Assembly (NCBI RefSeq): GCF_014839805.1
Contig: NC_051138.1
Location: 9,236,983-9,300,982 of the forward strand
Length of the DNA: 64,000 nt
DNA from: Manduca sexta
Taxonomy: Eukaryota; Arthropoda; Insecta; Lepidoptera; Sphingidae
Direction of reading: 5' to 3'
Shown here: positions 1 to 10,944 of the stretch, in pieces
Layout of the letters: every line of letters begins with the position of its first letter
Position numbering within the stretch: the first letter of the stretch is position 1
Notes under the pieces: model-generated
Databases searched by the model: none
The model's input: only the letters and a program-made list of their open reading frames with translations
What the model was told of the DNA's origin: nothing
Translations under genes and position numbers: made by a program

Positions 1-470
1 TGAATATAGCGCGATGATATATAGCCTATAGCACTCAACGAACAAAGGGCTATCTAACGCAAAAAGATTTTTTCAGTTTGGACCGGTAGTTCCTGAGATT
101 AGCCATTACTGCTCCGCTCCTATTGGGTATAGCGTGATGATATATAACCTATAGCACTCCACGAACAAAGAGCTATCCAACGCAAAAAGAATTTTTCAGT
201 TTGGACCGGTAGTTCCTGAGATTAGCCATTACTGCCCCGCTCCTATTGGGTATAGCGTGATGATATATAGCCTATAGCACTCCACGAACAAAGGGCTATC
301 CAACGCAAAAGAATTTTTCAGTTTGGACCGGTAGTTCCTGAGATTAGCCATTACTGCCCCGCTCCTATTGGGTATAGCGTGATGATATATAGCCTATAGC
401 ACTCCACGAACAAAGGGCTATCCAACGTAAAAAGAATTTTTCGGTTTGGACCGGTAGTTCCTGAGATTAG
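1..470. repeat. 122-bp tandem array inside the Helitron-like element
   Basis: The phrase 'agccattactgc' recurs at 101, 224 and 346 and the unit closes near 469, giving a period of 122-123 bp and almost four units. Units are very similar, with a few substitutions such as ctccgc/ccccgc. The other three copies carry the same monomer in different numbers. Confidence 0.85.
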
Positions 471-527
471 CGCGTTCAAACAAACAAACAAACAAACAAA
501 CTCTTCAGCTTTATATAATAGTATAGA
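1..527 (-). mobile_element. Helitron-like element, copy 1 (left end off window)
   Basis: On the minus strand the element starts with TC (revcomp of 526-527, followed by host T on the plus strand), then a TATACTATTATATAAAGC block, a (GTTT)n run, and an array of about 122-bp units. The same layout occurs at 18696-19469, 48617-49361, and 62627-63510. The intact copy at 62627 ends in a GC-rich hairpin plus CTAG inserted between A and T, which is the Helitron signature. The 3' end of this copy lies beyond the window. No coding capacity is visible; apparent ORFs here are repeat artefacts. Confidence 0.75.
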
Positions 528-788
528 TAGATTCGACACAATTGCAGGTTTACGACAAATATTGATGATACCAATGTAAAATTTTGGTAGTGTTAAGAGC
601 ATCGTCAGAAAAGTGTTGAATTTTAACGCTTGTTATTTATAACCCATGATAGATTTCAATTATCCATTCATTACAATCATAATTTGTAATTGATAATTTG
701 AATGATCAACTAAATTACATTAAGTAGTGGATATTTATTGGTGTTATGGGAATAATATTTCCAAACATCTAATTTCCAAAATACTTAC

Positions 789-954
789 AGAGAAATACGG
801 TAAACCATTTTACATCATATAATAGCAACCACAATCCGTACAGCGATAGAAGATGGACGTGTATAAGGATCAGTACTGCTGGCCAGTTGGCTTCCCGTTT
901 CTTGCTAAGTTCGATCTCTTGGGCAGGATCGGCCTTCTCGGTCACTTCAGTCAT
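789..954 (-). CDS. Acyl-CoA desaturase, N-terminal coding exon (partial gene)
   Basis: Membrane-bound fatty acyl-CoA desaturases of the ER introduce a double bond into fatty acyl-CoA; in Lepidoptera they include sex-pheromone desaturases. The exon encodes 55 residues plus one base. The peptide has a hydrophilic start (MTEVTEKADP), then REANWPAVL and a hydrophobic segment (about residues 25-46) typical of the family's first membrane region just before the first histidine-box exon. Acceptor: revcomp of 964-966 gives ttgtattacag, and the exon starts at 963. Donor: gtaagt at 788-783. ATG at 954 is the first in the exon, nine bases after the acceptor. The histidine-box exons should lie below position 1 and are absent here. 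Desaturase identity is from family recognition; the paralogue (delta-9, -11 or other) cannot be told from this exon. Confidence 0.8.
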
Positions 955-963
955 CCTCGTTTT
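955..963 (-). other. Exon leader before the desaturase ATG, open in frame
   Basis: Nine bases separate the 3' splice acceptor from the ATG. They read as three sense codons in the ATG frame, so this exon can either carry the translation start or be an internal coding exon if an upstream exon ends in phase 0. Confidence 0.6.
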
Positions 964-966
964 CTG

Positions 967-2240
967 TAATACAAATATATCAGTATTGGTTTCGAAATTA
1001 GTACACTAGAAGTAAATGTCGTTTAACAAAAAATAAGTCTTAAAAATACATCATTGTTTTTCGTATTAATGCCATTTCTTACATTTTATTTTTGTGTGTA
1101 TTTTGTATACCTAATATGATGCGCAACAACATATATTTGTATAAATGTAGCAGAGGTACCTATAGTTACAAATAATTCATAGCGTAGTTGAAGTCTACCA
1201 TTTGAAGACCCTGGCTTTTAATGCCAGTAATATGTTTTAAGTAACCGAACACGTACACAATAATTTACAAAATTTAAATATGTAATTGATTTAAATTTGT
1301 AATAAGCTTAAATATAGTTTTCCAATATATTAAATGTTTAAAAGACATACCTATTCCACGACTTCGTATTTCCAAATAAAGTTTACGGTAAACGTATTTT
1401 ACTAACTCAGCAATAATACGTAATGCATGTGTCGAAATTATTTGAATATGATACTAAGCATAACACGTAACCTTTCCACAGCCATGTCGGTTGTATATTA
1501 GATATGAATTGTGATAGTTAAACTAGCGAAAGTCAAATCGTGGAGGTTGAGCTTAATAAAAAGAATGTTAAGTACGTAGTAATTTTTTTTAATACCCTCA
1601 CTCAGGTATATTGGGTAAACGGAAATTACAGATATTATGTTTTATGTGGTTTTATCTGTACTTTTATACTGAATTGTGTTTTTGAATAAATTTATAGACA
1701 TACATTAGAACGTTACAGGTTCTTAGACTTGGCTATACCTACTGTATTTTTGAAGAACCCGGGCAACGATGAATATAATTAGGGATAAGTTAGATGTAAA
1801 TATTACGCCGCGCCCCGTGCGGTTCAGTGTGCCTTAATGTAAATCGTCAAAAATGCTGACGTAGCTGTCCCTTATAAATATTTATATGTAGATCGCTCAA
1901 TTATTTATGATGACTTTTCACCTACAAATCTACATACTAATGATAATGCATATACATACGATTAGAAACACGATTAAAGGCTACAGACAATAGTCCAAAC
2001 AGAAAACAGTATCTATAAATACATAAGTAAGTATATATACTATAGTTTGTGGGCTTCAAATAATAATGAATAATTATAGGTACCCTAGAGTACGTATTGT
2101 TAATAAATATTATTAAATTGAGGTTTTCATACAATCACCAATCTTTGTAGAATAATAATATAAAACTATATTAAATTAGTAGCCATTTCTAGCGAATACA
2201 TGAATATTTGTAATCTAGTGTTGGCATATTTCTTTTTGTG
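967..2240. other. No gene seen; intron or intergenic
   Basis: AT-rich sequence with no convincing ORF, RNA gene or terminal repeat on either strand. If the exon at 4371-4496 belongs to the desaturase, this is intronic. Confidence 0.5.
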
Positions 2241-2426
2241 GCTTACAAGGCGTTGCTACATATATTGCAGGAGAATCGCGAGTCCGAGAAAGAAATAGTT
2301 GTAGCAAAATACAACCTTTTCTGCTTAATTTTATCGAGCCAGGTTTCGTCATGCTTATCATCCCATTTCAGATGATTTTCGCCGCTCTGACTTATTATAG
2401 GTGCATGTTTCCCACGACTTGAATTC

Positions 2427-2693
2427 CTATGTGATGAAATGAAAGCTGATCATATCACGTTTGCCAGACTCTTTGTACTTCCGTTCCGTATAGATTGAGC
2501 ATTCTCCATTAAGGTGTTCTGAATTTAGTTTTTCCCTAACATCTGAGGTAAATTGGTTCGATCGACCTTCATCTAATATGGCTTTGGTGTTAATTATAAT
2601 TTTACAACGAGCACTTTCCGATGAATTAATCTTTGCTACGAGTCTAGCCTTGGCTATAACCAAGGAGTGATCAGTGGCACAGTTTGCGTTCAT
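2427..2693 (-). pseudogene. Possible LINE endonuclease relic
   Basis: An 88-codon open stretch contains a CATDHSLVIAKARL-like segment, resembling the C-terminal DH motif of the apurinic endonuclease domain of non-LTR retrotransposons, just before the RT domain. Nothing upstream or downstream restores a full domain, so it is at best a decayed fragment. It lies back to back with a plus-strand LINE fragment at 2750-3044. The match is short and could be chance. Confidence 0.35.
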
Positions 2694-2749
2694 TTACAAG
2701 GCACCTTGCACTTTTTTGTTCTGGTTTTTCCCATAGATCTACTTGTTAC

Positions 2750-3044
2750 AATAGACTAAAATATTTTGCCATGGACATTGGACTCATTACGTAATAGGCG
2801 GCTATTAAGCAATTTGAAGTTTCTACATAAATTAATTCATGGCAAGATTGGCTGCATAGATATATACAATATACCCAGGTTACCCATATTTAGATTTTTT
2901 CAGATCCCACATTGCAATACCTCACCAACTGTCAGAATATGTAATCAGTACAATCTTGCAAATAAAGGTGTAAAATATCTTGATATATTTCACGACAAAT
3001 TAAATGCTTTTATAAGTAAATTGTTGAAACAAATTCGCAAATAA
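2750..3044 (+). pseudogene. C-terminal remnant of a non-LTR retrotransposon ORF2
   Basis: The translated piece starts near 2750 with LDSLRNRRLLSNLKFLHKLI and continues to KQIRK. It aligns by eye with the C-terminal tail of the LINE at 48050-48400 (NSLVDRRKISDIIFLYKLLNG..., then MCNEYN and DIF blocks). It is therefore a heavily 5'-truncated LINE, as is typical of target-primed insertion. An AT-rich 3' UTR-like stretch follows to about 3240. Not functional. Confidence 0.65.
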
Positions 3045-3647
3045 TTATTTTATTTTTTAAATTTGTATTTTTATTTCGGTATATTTTACTGTAATATTTT
3101 TTCTGTTCACACAACGTCATATAATTGGTAAACCCTGTGTGTACTTATTATTGGCATACATATCAGCTATAGTACCTTATAGCTTTCTTTGTGTATAATT
3201 ATGTGTATCAATAAGTATGGGTGCCTTTAAATAAATATAAGAAGTGTTGTGCGCTTTTTTTGGAAGAAGGCGTTAGTTGCACGTAGTAACAGAGATGCGC
3301 TGTCCGTTTTCATTTATGTTTCCGATACCATATAGTCCAATGGTTTTTGCCAAGATCGTTAAAAGCTAAACATTTTTTTTATTACCACTTGACTAAGTAA
3401 TAGTTAAGTACTTAGTAGGTATGTATTCTTTGACATTCATATTATTATTGGATTTTATTAAGTATGTTATAAATTCAGCAGGTACCTAAATAAAATAGTG
3501 AAACGCACTGTTAACCAAACGTTTGGTCATACATAACAAATTAAAATATCGAGTTTAATTTAACTAAACATGAATTAGGTACATAGTATACACGTACTTC
3601 CCATAATGTGTAATGTTATTTGCAATATGTCTAATAATCATATTCTT

Positions 3648-3725
3648 GCCTCTGTGGTACGACAGTGTTTTAAGGCTCTGAGTTCGAATCCCAGGTCGTA
3701 CTAAGCGATATTAGGCTTTTATAAG
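3648..3725 (+). mobile_element. tRNA-derived SINE fragment
   Basis: Contains a B-box-like gagttcgaatcc followed by caggtcgtac and an aagcgatattaggctttt segment. This matches the head of the better copy at 14798-15063 (gggttcgaatcc, gggtcgggca, aagtgatatttgggttttt). The distal part is missing. Confidence 0.55.
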
Positions 3726-4370
3726 AAAAAAATAAGAAAATCTTCGAAACATATATTTATGAAAAGTTTGTCTACACATACATGATATTAAATCGTATTT
3801 TAGTTGATTTTGCTACATTTATTATTAATGAATAATTAAAATCGTTTGACTAAGGTCAAATGCTGAATGTTAAATTATTTCGTAAAGTTGAACGCCTTCG
3901 AAATAATTGATCGGTATGCAGTATATCAAAATCAAATTAAAATGTTTAGATTTGTTTGCAAATGTGCCGACATTTAAAAATAAATGTCACAAAGGTCTCT
4001 TTTACATATGAATTAATAATGAATACAATACCATTATTTCCTTGTGAGTCTTACGGGCCGTTGGAACACCGAGTTTAACTCGAATCGAGAAAACCTAAGA
4101 TAAAATAACAACAGGCTTTTATCCATCAAATCCGTCTAGATTGAGTCACGAAAACAAATGATTTTGCATTATAAAGAGTGATAATGCATTTTTTTTAATA
4201 GTTGACTTTCTTGGAAGCGCTTATTAGATGAAACCGTAAAAATATGTTTTTTTTTAATTTGAATGTAAAAGCCCTTATTAAAATCATAATAGACGGCAAA
4301 GGTATAATTATTTTATCTTCAAAATGCAAGTTAATTACAGTAACAATGTGAAAAAATGATAGTCACATAC

Positions 4371-4496
4371 CTTCTGTAGTGCGGAATGGACGGGTGGCCG
4401 TGTGTGTGGTTCATTAGCTAGTGGCATGGCGCGGCGGAAGCTTAAATAATTATAAAATTCATGAGCTGCACTAGCGTTATCATCGTTACTCGCCAT
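4371..4496 (-). CDS. Candidate first coding exon, possibly of the desaturase gene
   Basis: A 42-codon open segment starts at ATG 4496 (MASNDDNASAAHEFYN...) and ends in HSALQK directly at a good donor, gtatgt (4370-4365). The exon ends in phase 0. Joined to the desaturase exon at 963, the reading frame continues through three codons into that exon's ATG. The stretch is more GC-rich than its flanks. An upstream in-frame ATG at 4562 would add 22 residues. The peptide matches no family I know. It may instead be the first exon of another gene, or a chance ORF over a 5' UTR exon. The linkage is inference. Confidence 0.4.
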
Positions 4497-4948
4497 TATT
4501 CCTACACCAGGTTTAATGTATTTTACATAAGGCGCGTTAGGGTAATACCGTAGGTGTAACATCGTATAATTCAAATATCTTGTTATTGTGTTAGGTTTTT
4601 TTCTGAGTATATTTCCTGCGAGTCCCTCTTGTTCTCTACGTTCCACTAGAACGCGTGAGTGATTCCGAAAAGTAAGTCAAGTTTATGGCGCTAACAAACA
4701 TTATAGCTGTATTTCGACGTTCCCTGGAAGATTAGGACTAAACTCATACAAGAATTTGTCTAATTTTAATTAAGTATTTACAGTTTTCAATTAATTTTCT
4801 AGCTATATGGTAATGGTATAGTAATAAAACACAAAAACGATTTGGCTTGTTTATTCAAATTTGTCGAAATAGGTCTGTACGCTGACATTTTTCTGCGTAC
4901 AATTATTAACCGTGAAAGAACGAATTGAAATAGGTTCGATCTTGCACG

Positions 4949-5661
4949 TGTTAGATTTTTAAGTAGAGACATTTTAAAATAATTGTGTATTTTTATACAC
5001 AGATCACTTATATAAGCAAACGAACATATGTATCAATCATTTTATACCATCAGGACATCAGTGATAAATACGTTACGTCAGTAATCAAGTAGGGAAGGGC
5101 GGATGCGTTTTCAAGGAAACAAGGCCCACTATATTTGTTATACAATATATTTATTACATATATTATATTGATATTGATATACATCAATAAACATAGCCAC
5201 TGATATAATGTTTCATTAACATTAGGCATTAGACATTACTATAGCACCAGTTATACATTTATTATATCTTTTATCTTTTATATATTATACAATATGTACT
5301 ATGTTAGGGTATATACCCTAACGTAGGTACGACTCCCAAATTATTAAATGTTTAATCATCATATTAATAAACAATGTTTAATTGTGAAAGAAACTAAAAG
5401 GAAATAAGGTGTATTTACTTAACTTGTCAGTCTCTTAGTATTGCTCTGCTCGACGGCTCACGACGAAATGCCCCGTATCAACCAAGTGGCCGGTATTTAT
5501 ATCACTTCGAACGTCAAAACATTTAAGCACTACCGCCATTTCAGACAAATGTTTACAATTTCTATTTTAGTTACCTTAATGCATTTGTTTACAATAACTT
5601 ACACAAATAATCACATTATAAACAGTAATATAGCTTTTTTTATAAATAATCTATGCTATTA
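4949..5661 (-). repeat. LTR, 3' copy if the element is on the minus strand
   Basis: 713 bp, starting TGTTAG on the plus strand and ending CTATTA. By direct reading it differs from the partner LTR at about one substitution (5409 region, g versus a) and one T-run length difference (5634-5641). It contains a 20-bp perfect palindrome, gttagggtatataccctaac, and several AATAAA-like signals. Confidence 0.9.
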
Positions 5662-5991
5662 CGGCCATACTGACAGTACTTCGTCCCCGAAGTACTACTT
5701 CTTGTTGTGTTTCCAACGAGTGAAGGTTTGGTAGTCGGCTTCCCTTTTTTTTTCTAGACATGTGCCATTCCCGTACTATTGATGGAACTTATTTGCCAGA
5801 CGACTAGATATGCCAGTCACATTCTCCAGCTACCGGTGAGACCGACTGGCCCCGAAGGTGTGGCTAGCAGCTAGTAACATAGTACCCGAATTGACATGTT
5901 GGTCCCTTTCAATCGGTGCTTTGAGATATACCAACACTAAACAAGTACAACAGTAATTACTTCGTATATAATTTTGTAATGCTTTTGTCAG

Positions 5992-6300
5992 TTGCCTAGA
6001 CGTGTCAAGTCCCCTCCACCTGCTGCAAGTGGGATAGACATACACCAAGCAAATGACCGTCCAGCGCAAATATTTTTTATTGGATTACCATTCATGTTTT
6101 GCCAATTGCCTAGACATGCAAAGTCCCTTCCACCCGCTGCAAGTGGGATAGACTTACACCAAGCAAGTGACCGACCAGCGGAAACATTTTTATTGGATTG
6201 TCTTTCATGTTTTGCCAATTGCCTAGATATGCTAAGTCCCTTTCACCCGCTGCTAGTGAGATAGACCTGCACCAAGCAAATGACCGGCCAGCGGAAACAC
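5992..6300. repeat. Three tandem units of about 113 bp
   Basis: The phrase ttgcctaga recurs at 5992, 6106 and 6219 (periods 114 and 113), each followed by an aagtccc block and a gctgcaagtgggatagac-like block. The third unit is truncated near 6300. The array sits between the LTR and the integrase relic. ORFs reading through it are by-products of the repeat. Confidence 0.85.
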
Positions 6301-6415
6301 TGACAATCCCAACTTACATCACGACATTAATTCATTGATTACAAATCTAATTAGATTATGGCTACGATTTGCAAAAGATTCTATCGGATTTTGTACAATA
6401 TTGTTTTCCAGTGTA

Positions 6416-7062
6416 TTATCTAAATGGGCTTAAACGGAAGGTATATTTACATCTATTCCCGTAAGTATACGCAATAGGGAGAAACATGTCAATTTTAGTA
6501 CCGTTATGTTCATAGGTGGACCTTCCATAAAACGTTCGGCCAATCTGATCATTACACATACTCTTACTACCAAGCATAGCGGTCACAATAGACATTATCA
6601 TGTCCAGTTAACCACCATGTCTTGGAGTACTACGGTTATATGTTTATATAGTTCTGCAAAGAATGATGTAATCCGACTCCTACTAAAATCAGTACTTTTA
6701 TCTGAAATCACTATAGAAGAAGTTCCAAGTATGCTGATAGTATCTTGTAAGCCTCGTATCAATTCCTGAGCAGCAAGAATTTTAGGTGGTTGGAGTAAGC
6801 AAAACTTAGTATACCTGTCCGTTAGCAGAATATGTCCAAATCCTTTATCTGAGCGGAGAAAAGGCCTTATGCAATCCAAGTGAATGGTACAAAAACAAGC
6901 ATCTGTTTTCTCGATCTGGTGAAGGAAGCCTTGCTTGGGACCATTGTACCCCTTGTGCTTAATACAAAAAAAATCCGATGTATATTCTCGAACAAAGGCG
7001 GCTAGAGCTAAAAACAAAAAAATGTTCAGGTATTTTAGATTCTTCAAGGGCATATTCCTCAT
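6416..7062 (-). pseudogene. Ty3/gypsy-type integrase relic
   Basis: The minus strand at 7062-6598 is open for 154 codons. It contains a zinc-finger remnant (CIKHKGYNGPKQGFLH), the core entry FCTIHLDCIRPF with the first catalytic Asp, HILLTDRYTKFC, and VISDKSTDF with the second Asp. The catalytic Glu segment is not clear, and the frame breaks near 6600; a second open piece (6601-6416) may be the frame-shifted continuation. The domain order fits retroelement integrase. Histidine residues of the HHCC finger are partly lost. Non-functional in this form. Confidence 0.6.
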
Positions 7063-7139
7063 AATAATTCACATAATTCCTCATAGAGGTAGTTCTCATC
7101 ATGGTATATGAGAAAAACGCCCTATATTATGGTACTGTC

Positions 7140-7430
7140 TTACGGCTGGGCACGAGCCTCCTCTACTACTGCGAGGGATTAAGTCATAGCCCACCATGCT
7201 GGCCTAGTGCAGATGGGTAGACTTCACACACCCTCAAAACTCCTATAGACAACTTCTCAGGTATGCAGATTCCCTCACGATGTTTTCCTCACTGTTAAAG
7301 TAAGAGATAATTCACAAAGTATACACACATCATTTGTTTTGGAAAAATCAGTTGTGTGACCTTGGGATTCAAAACTGCGGACATTTGTCGCGGCAGTTCG
7401 TTCACACCCAACTAGGCTATCCATTTGGGG
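7140..7430 (-). mobile_element. LINE 3' tail of the 'cccagcagtgggc' family
   Basis: Reverse complement reads ...gcccaccatgctggcct...gaggctcgtgcccagccgt..., matching the copies at 22300-22590 and 53395-53660. Conserved blocks are gaaggaaaacatcgtgagg-like, tgtgaagtctacc, and the cccagc terminus. I know this as the 3' region of a lepidopteran jockey-group LINE (BMC1-like); the family name is recall. Only the 3' portion is present. It lies inside the LTR element. Confidence 0.6.
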
Positions 7431-7652
7431 TATACAATTTTAATTCTGTATTTCGTTTCATCTTTTAGTATAACAAAATATTTTTTACATATTGGTTAGC
7501 ATCAAGCTCTCCTGTCTAAACACTTTATAATGGACAATGTCTCAGTGTCTCTCTGTTGTGCTACTTCAACCAAAACTGGAGATTATGTATTACATTAACG
7601 GGATCAGTAATAGTCGTGGAAGAGGTCCCAACTAGCTTATGGCTAAGGTAAT

Positions 7653-7724
7653 CAACGACATATCAAACTGGAAATGTATGTTCACCCGCTGGTGAACATA
7701 CATTTCCAGTTTGATATGTCGTTG
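7653..7724. repeat. Perfect 34-bp inverted repeat with 4-nt loop
   Basis: Arms 7653-7686 and 7691-7724 are exact reverse complements around the loop cgct. The arms begin caacgacatatcaaactgg. No terminal-repeat or target-duplication context is apparent. It lies inside the LTR element. Confidence 0.9.
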
Positions 7725-7975
7725 AAGCTCGCTAGCTACTCCTGGCGATAAATATTATTCCAAGTCATATGGGTGTCGTTCTTCAAATAAACTATGTGGT
7801 AACTTTGGACACATTACTGGATGTCTGACACAAAATGTCGCCATGTCATATTGCACTGGCACCGGTGGAAAGCTCAGTTTTTAAAATTAGGATCAAAACT
7901 TTAACATAGATCTAGGTACCTAGTAAGAAATTACGTAATCCTTACAATGTTCTGTTCGGAACTCATTTCCAAATT

Positions 7976-7996
7976 CTTTTTTTTTTTTTTTTTTTT
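7976..7996. repeat. Poly-T tract
   Basis: About 20 consecutive T, equal to poly-A on the minus strand. It may be the A-tail of a minus-strand retroposed fragment, but no recognizable body was matched. Confidence 0.6.
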
Positions 7997-8199
7997 GGCA
8001 ATTTTTTGTGCGTACAGTACGTGCACCAAATTTTGGAATGAATTTCCTAAAGTAAGGAACTAGTCTTATGAATTAGCGGACTTGTTTGATACTACGAAGA
8101 ATGGGTGAATTTACCAGAGGAGAAACTTTAGATCTACACTTACCCGAACATTCTGCCTCGGTCTGCCCCAGGGGTGCAGTTTTAATTGTACACGGTACG

Positions 8200-8540
8200 A
8201 TTACTGCGCTAGGGTCGCCGACCCGAAGCCCGGTTCGGGCCGCAATAATTGCGATTGGGTTTTTCCATCTGAAAACGTTACTCAGTTACAGCTTGAAGTG
8301 AGGAAGTTGGCGGTGGGATACCCCCGTGCCGCGGAAAACACGCAAAGTCGGTGGTTCCGCGCTTGATCCTCTCCGGTCATGACGGATTGTCGTCTCTCCG
8401 AACTGTGAGTGAAGGAACAGAGAGTGCACCTACGTATTGCACAACCACTTGTGCATTGTAATACCTCCTACGTACCGATCTCCGTTGAAATCCGCCGCCG
8501 CGGCCGAAAATTCGGCTGGGAGGATTTTTCTATTTCACCC
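8200..8540. repeat. GC-rich dispersed lepidopteran repeat fragment
   Basis: Blocks such as gaaaacacgcaaagtcggtggttccgcgc, gtgaaggaacagagagtgcacc and cgccgcggccgaaaattcgg stand out from the AT-rich surroundings. I recognise similar text from many lepidopteran intergenic regions but cannot name the element. ORFs here show no domain. Confidence 0.4.
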
Positions 8541-8974
8541 AAGTATTCTACAATATCGACAAAAAAAGATCTTAAAATCCCTAAATCCAGAGACAGCGAA
8601 ATCCAAAACCGTTTCAACCAAATATTTGGGATCGTTCCTATAGACCAGGTGAAAGTTAAATGTAAGGCGGCTTTTAGAAATGGCCCATTGCGGATGCCAA
8701 TCCACATTTTATAAATTCATTATGATCATCGTGGGTTAAGAAGGTTATATATTCAAAGGAGTCTCCAGAAACTGGTATTTGATAAATACACATTTCTCAT
8801 GTCTATTGACAAACAGAACTTATCCTGCTTAAGGTATCAGCTTGGTCTTTAATGAAAGGGAGAGTACATATTACTGGACTTGCAAACGCATTATATGAAT
8901 TCTAGTATAACCACGACTATTTTTACTTTCTCCTTTTTACGAGGAGCTATACGGTAATTATCAGCCGCAGGATA

Positions 8975-9150
8975 TCCATTATCCACTGCTGACCATGGGC
9001 CACTCCTAGAAATTTCCAGATCGACCTATCGGGAGCGACCTGCATCCAGCAACCATCTAGTCCACCTCGCAGGTGGTGGTAGGTGGATGTCCGGCGCTGC
9101 GGCTACCAATTCATAGTCTCCATTCCAGAACCCCACCCAGATATTCCCCG
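8975..9150 (-). mobile_element. LINE 3'-tail fragment, diverged
   Basis: Plus strand has tccactgctgaccatgggccactcc, then a caccccacccagat-like tail. This is the reverse complement of the 'agcagtggac' LINE-tail class also seen at 10618-10797. Confidence 0.45.
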
Positions 9151-9701
9151 GATCGCTGTGCTTTAAAGGGCGTAGCTGAAACACAAGGATATAATCTCAG
9201 GAGGAGTCTGTATATTACTGTTGAGGGAACCCATTTTAATGTTTTTGTATCTCGCAGCAGCCTATTCTTTTCTTTTACGTTTACCCAACAAGAATCTACA
9301 GAATTGGAGTAATAGATTACGGCTTTGGAAAGTTCTCAACCAAGTTCTGTTTCTCCGGATTTAATCCGGAAGGTCCGTGCGGAAGTTCTCCCAGGCTTGC
9401 TCCCAGCTGTTCCCATAACTCAAACTATATTAAGACTGATCCCTGTAAGGCTTTGCAACGATTTTGATACTTCCCCAACCAAATTTGTTGGACAGTTCCT
9501 CGATACTGTGACACCAGCTGTCTGTACCATTGTTACTAGTCACTAGATCGAAGACTGGGAGCGTCACGTCGTCCTCCGAGCGTCGATGTCCTGAGGCAGC
9601 AGCCTCACGGTTTGTTTTGAGGAGAACTTCTAAAATAACGGGATTCTGAAACTAAAACTTCATGGTATTAGTATGTGAGGTGATATCTATCCCACTTCTG
9701 A

Positions 9702-10413
9702 TGTTAGATTTTTAAGTAGAGACATTTTAAAATAATTGTGTATTTTTATACACAGATCACTTATATAAGCAAACGAACATATGTATCAATCATTTTATAC
9801 CATCAGGACATCAGTGATAAATACGTTACGTCAGTAATCAAGTAGGGAAGGGCGGATGCGTTTTCAAGGAAACAAGGCCCACTATATTTGTTATACAATA
9901 TATTTATTACATATATTATATTGATATTGATATACATCAATAAACATAGCCACTGATATAATGTTTCATTAACATTAGGCATTAGACATTACTATAGCAC
10001 CAGTTATACATTTATTATATCTTTTATCTTTTATATATTATACAATATGTACTATGTTAGGGTATATACCCTAACGTAGGTACGACTCCCAAATTATTAA
10101 ATGTTTAATCATCATATTAATAAACAATGTTTAATTGTGAAAGAAACTAAAAGGAAATAAAGTGTATTTACTTAACTTGTCAGTCTCTTAGTATTGCTCT
10201 GCTCGACGGCTCACGACGAAATGCCCCGTATCAACCAAGTGGCCGGTATTTATATCACTTCGAACGTCAAAACATTTAAGCACTACCGCCATTTCAGACA
10301 AATGTTTACAATTTCTATTTTAGTTACCTTAATGCATTTGTTTACAATAACTTACACAAATAATCACATTATAAACAGTAATATAGCTTTTTTATAAATA
10401 ATCTATGCTATTA
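9702..10413 (-). repeat. LTR, 5' copy if the element is on the minus strand
   Basis: 712 bp, matching 4949-5661 over its whole length with about two differences. Followed by cacg (10414-10417), the same four bases that precede the other LTR. Confidence 0.9.
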
Positions 10414-10617
10414 CACGTGTAGTTTATTATATATTATATTTGTCAACGTGTCAACGAAGACGAAGACGTGTCAACTAAGTAATTAAGTACGTTATTTTTT
10501 TGGCTCAAATGGATAGCTGATTTTGTTAATTTGTTATTTATTTACACGTCTGGTACGTACTATTACTTCGAATGTTTTTAACAATGAGGGCTAATATCGG
10601 ATGTCTAGAATATTTAA

Positions 10618-10797
10618 AAAAAAAAAACTTTATCATCATCATAATCATTTCAGCCGTGATTCGTCCACTGCTGGACATAGGCCTCCCCCATTGAGCGCTA
10701 TAGGGACAGGTTCTGGGCCGCCCTCATTCATCGGATTCCGGCGACCCTCACCAGATCGTCGGTCCACCTCGTGGGGGGGCCTGCCTACTGCCTCTTA
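10618..10797 (-). mobile_element. LINE 3' tail with ATC-repeat terminus (BMC1-like)
   Basis: Plus strand begins tatcatcatcataatcatttcagccg and contains gtccactgctggacataggcctcc. On the minus strand this reads ...aggcctatgtccagcagtggac...atgatgatgata, the typical 3' end of a lepidopteran jockey-group LINE terminating in a short microsatellite. The ORF over it is not a gene. Confidence 0.65.
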
Positions 10798-10944
10798 AAT
10801 AGTAACTTAACTTCTAAAAATATCTTAAAAGCATTATCATAATTTTAAAGTTTGTTTTAATATGAATTACACAAATAGATAAGTAACAAATGCTATATCA
10901 ATGTCATACAAATTGATTTTAGAGGGTGAAGAAATGCTCTTTTA

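Larger units (their letters stand above)
4949..10413 (-). mobile_element. LTR retrotransposon, interior decayed
   Basis: Two direct repeats (4949-5661 and 9702-10413) flank 4.04 kb. The candidate target duplication is CACG (4945-4948 and 10414-10417). An integrase relic on the minus strand sets the orientation. Reading minus, the sequence after the right LTR is tcagaagtgggatagat, a plausible primer-binding position. A purine-rich run (revcomp of 5743-5757) lies about 80 bases before the left LTR. The interior lacks an intact gag-pol and holds LINE tails, a 113-bp tandem array and a perfect hairpin. A short gag-like stretch may exist on the minus strand near 9540-9430, but I could not support it firmly. 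Confidence 0.75.

Noticed and set aside
1..470. CRISPR-like array of spaced repeats
   Set aside because: Units are contiguous 122-bp monomers with no variable spacers, inside a eukaryotic transposon.
5441..5734. 97-codon ORF in the LTR, repeated at 10194
   Set aside because: The ORF exists twice because it lies in the LTRs; it crosses the LTR boundary in the first copy and has no domain.
8409..8714. 101-codon ORF inside the LTR element as gag
   Set aside because: It is on the strand opposite to the integrase relic and overlies a GC-rich dispersed repeat; no capsid or zinc-knuckle motif.
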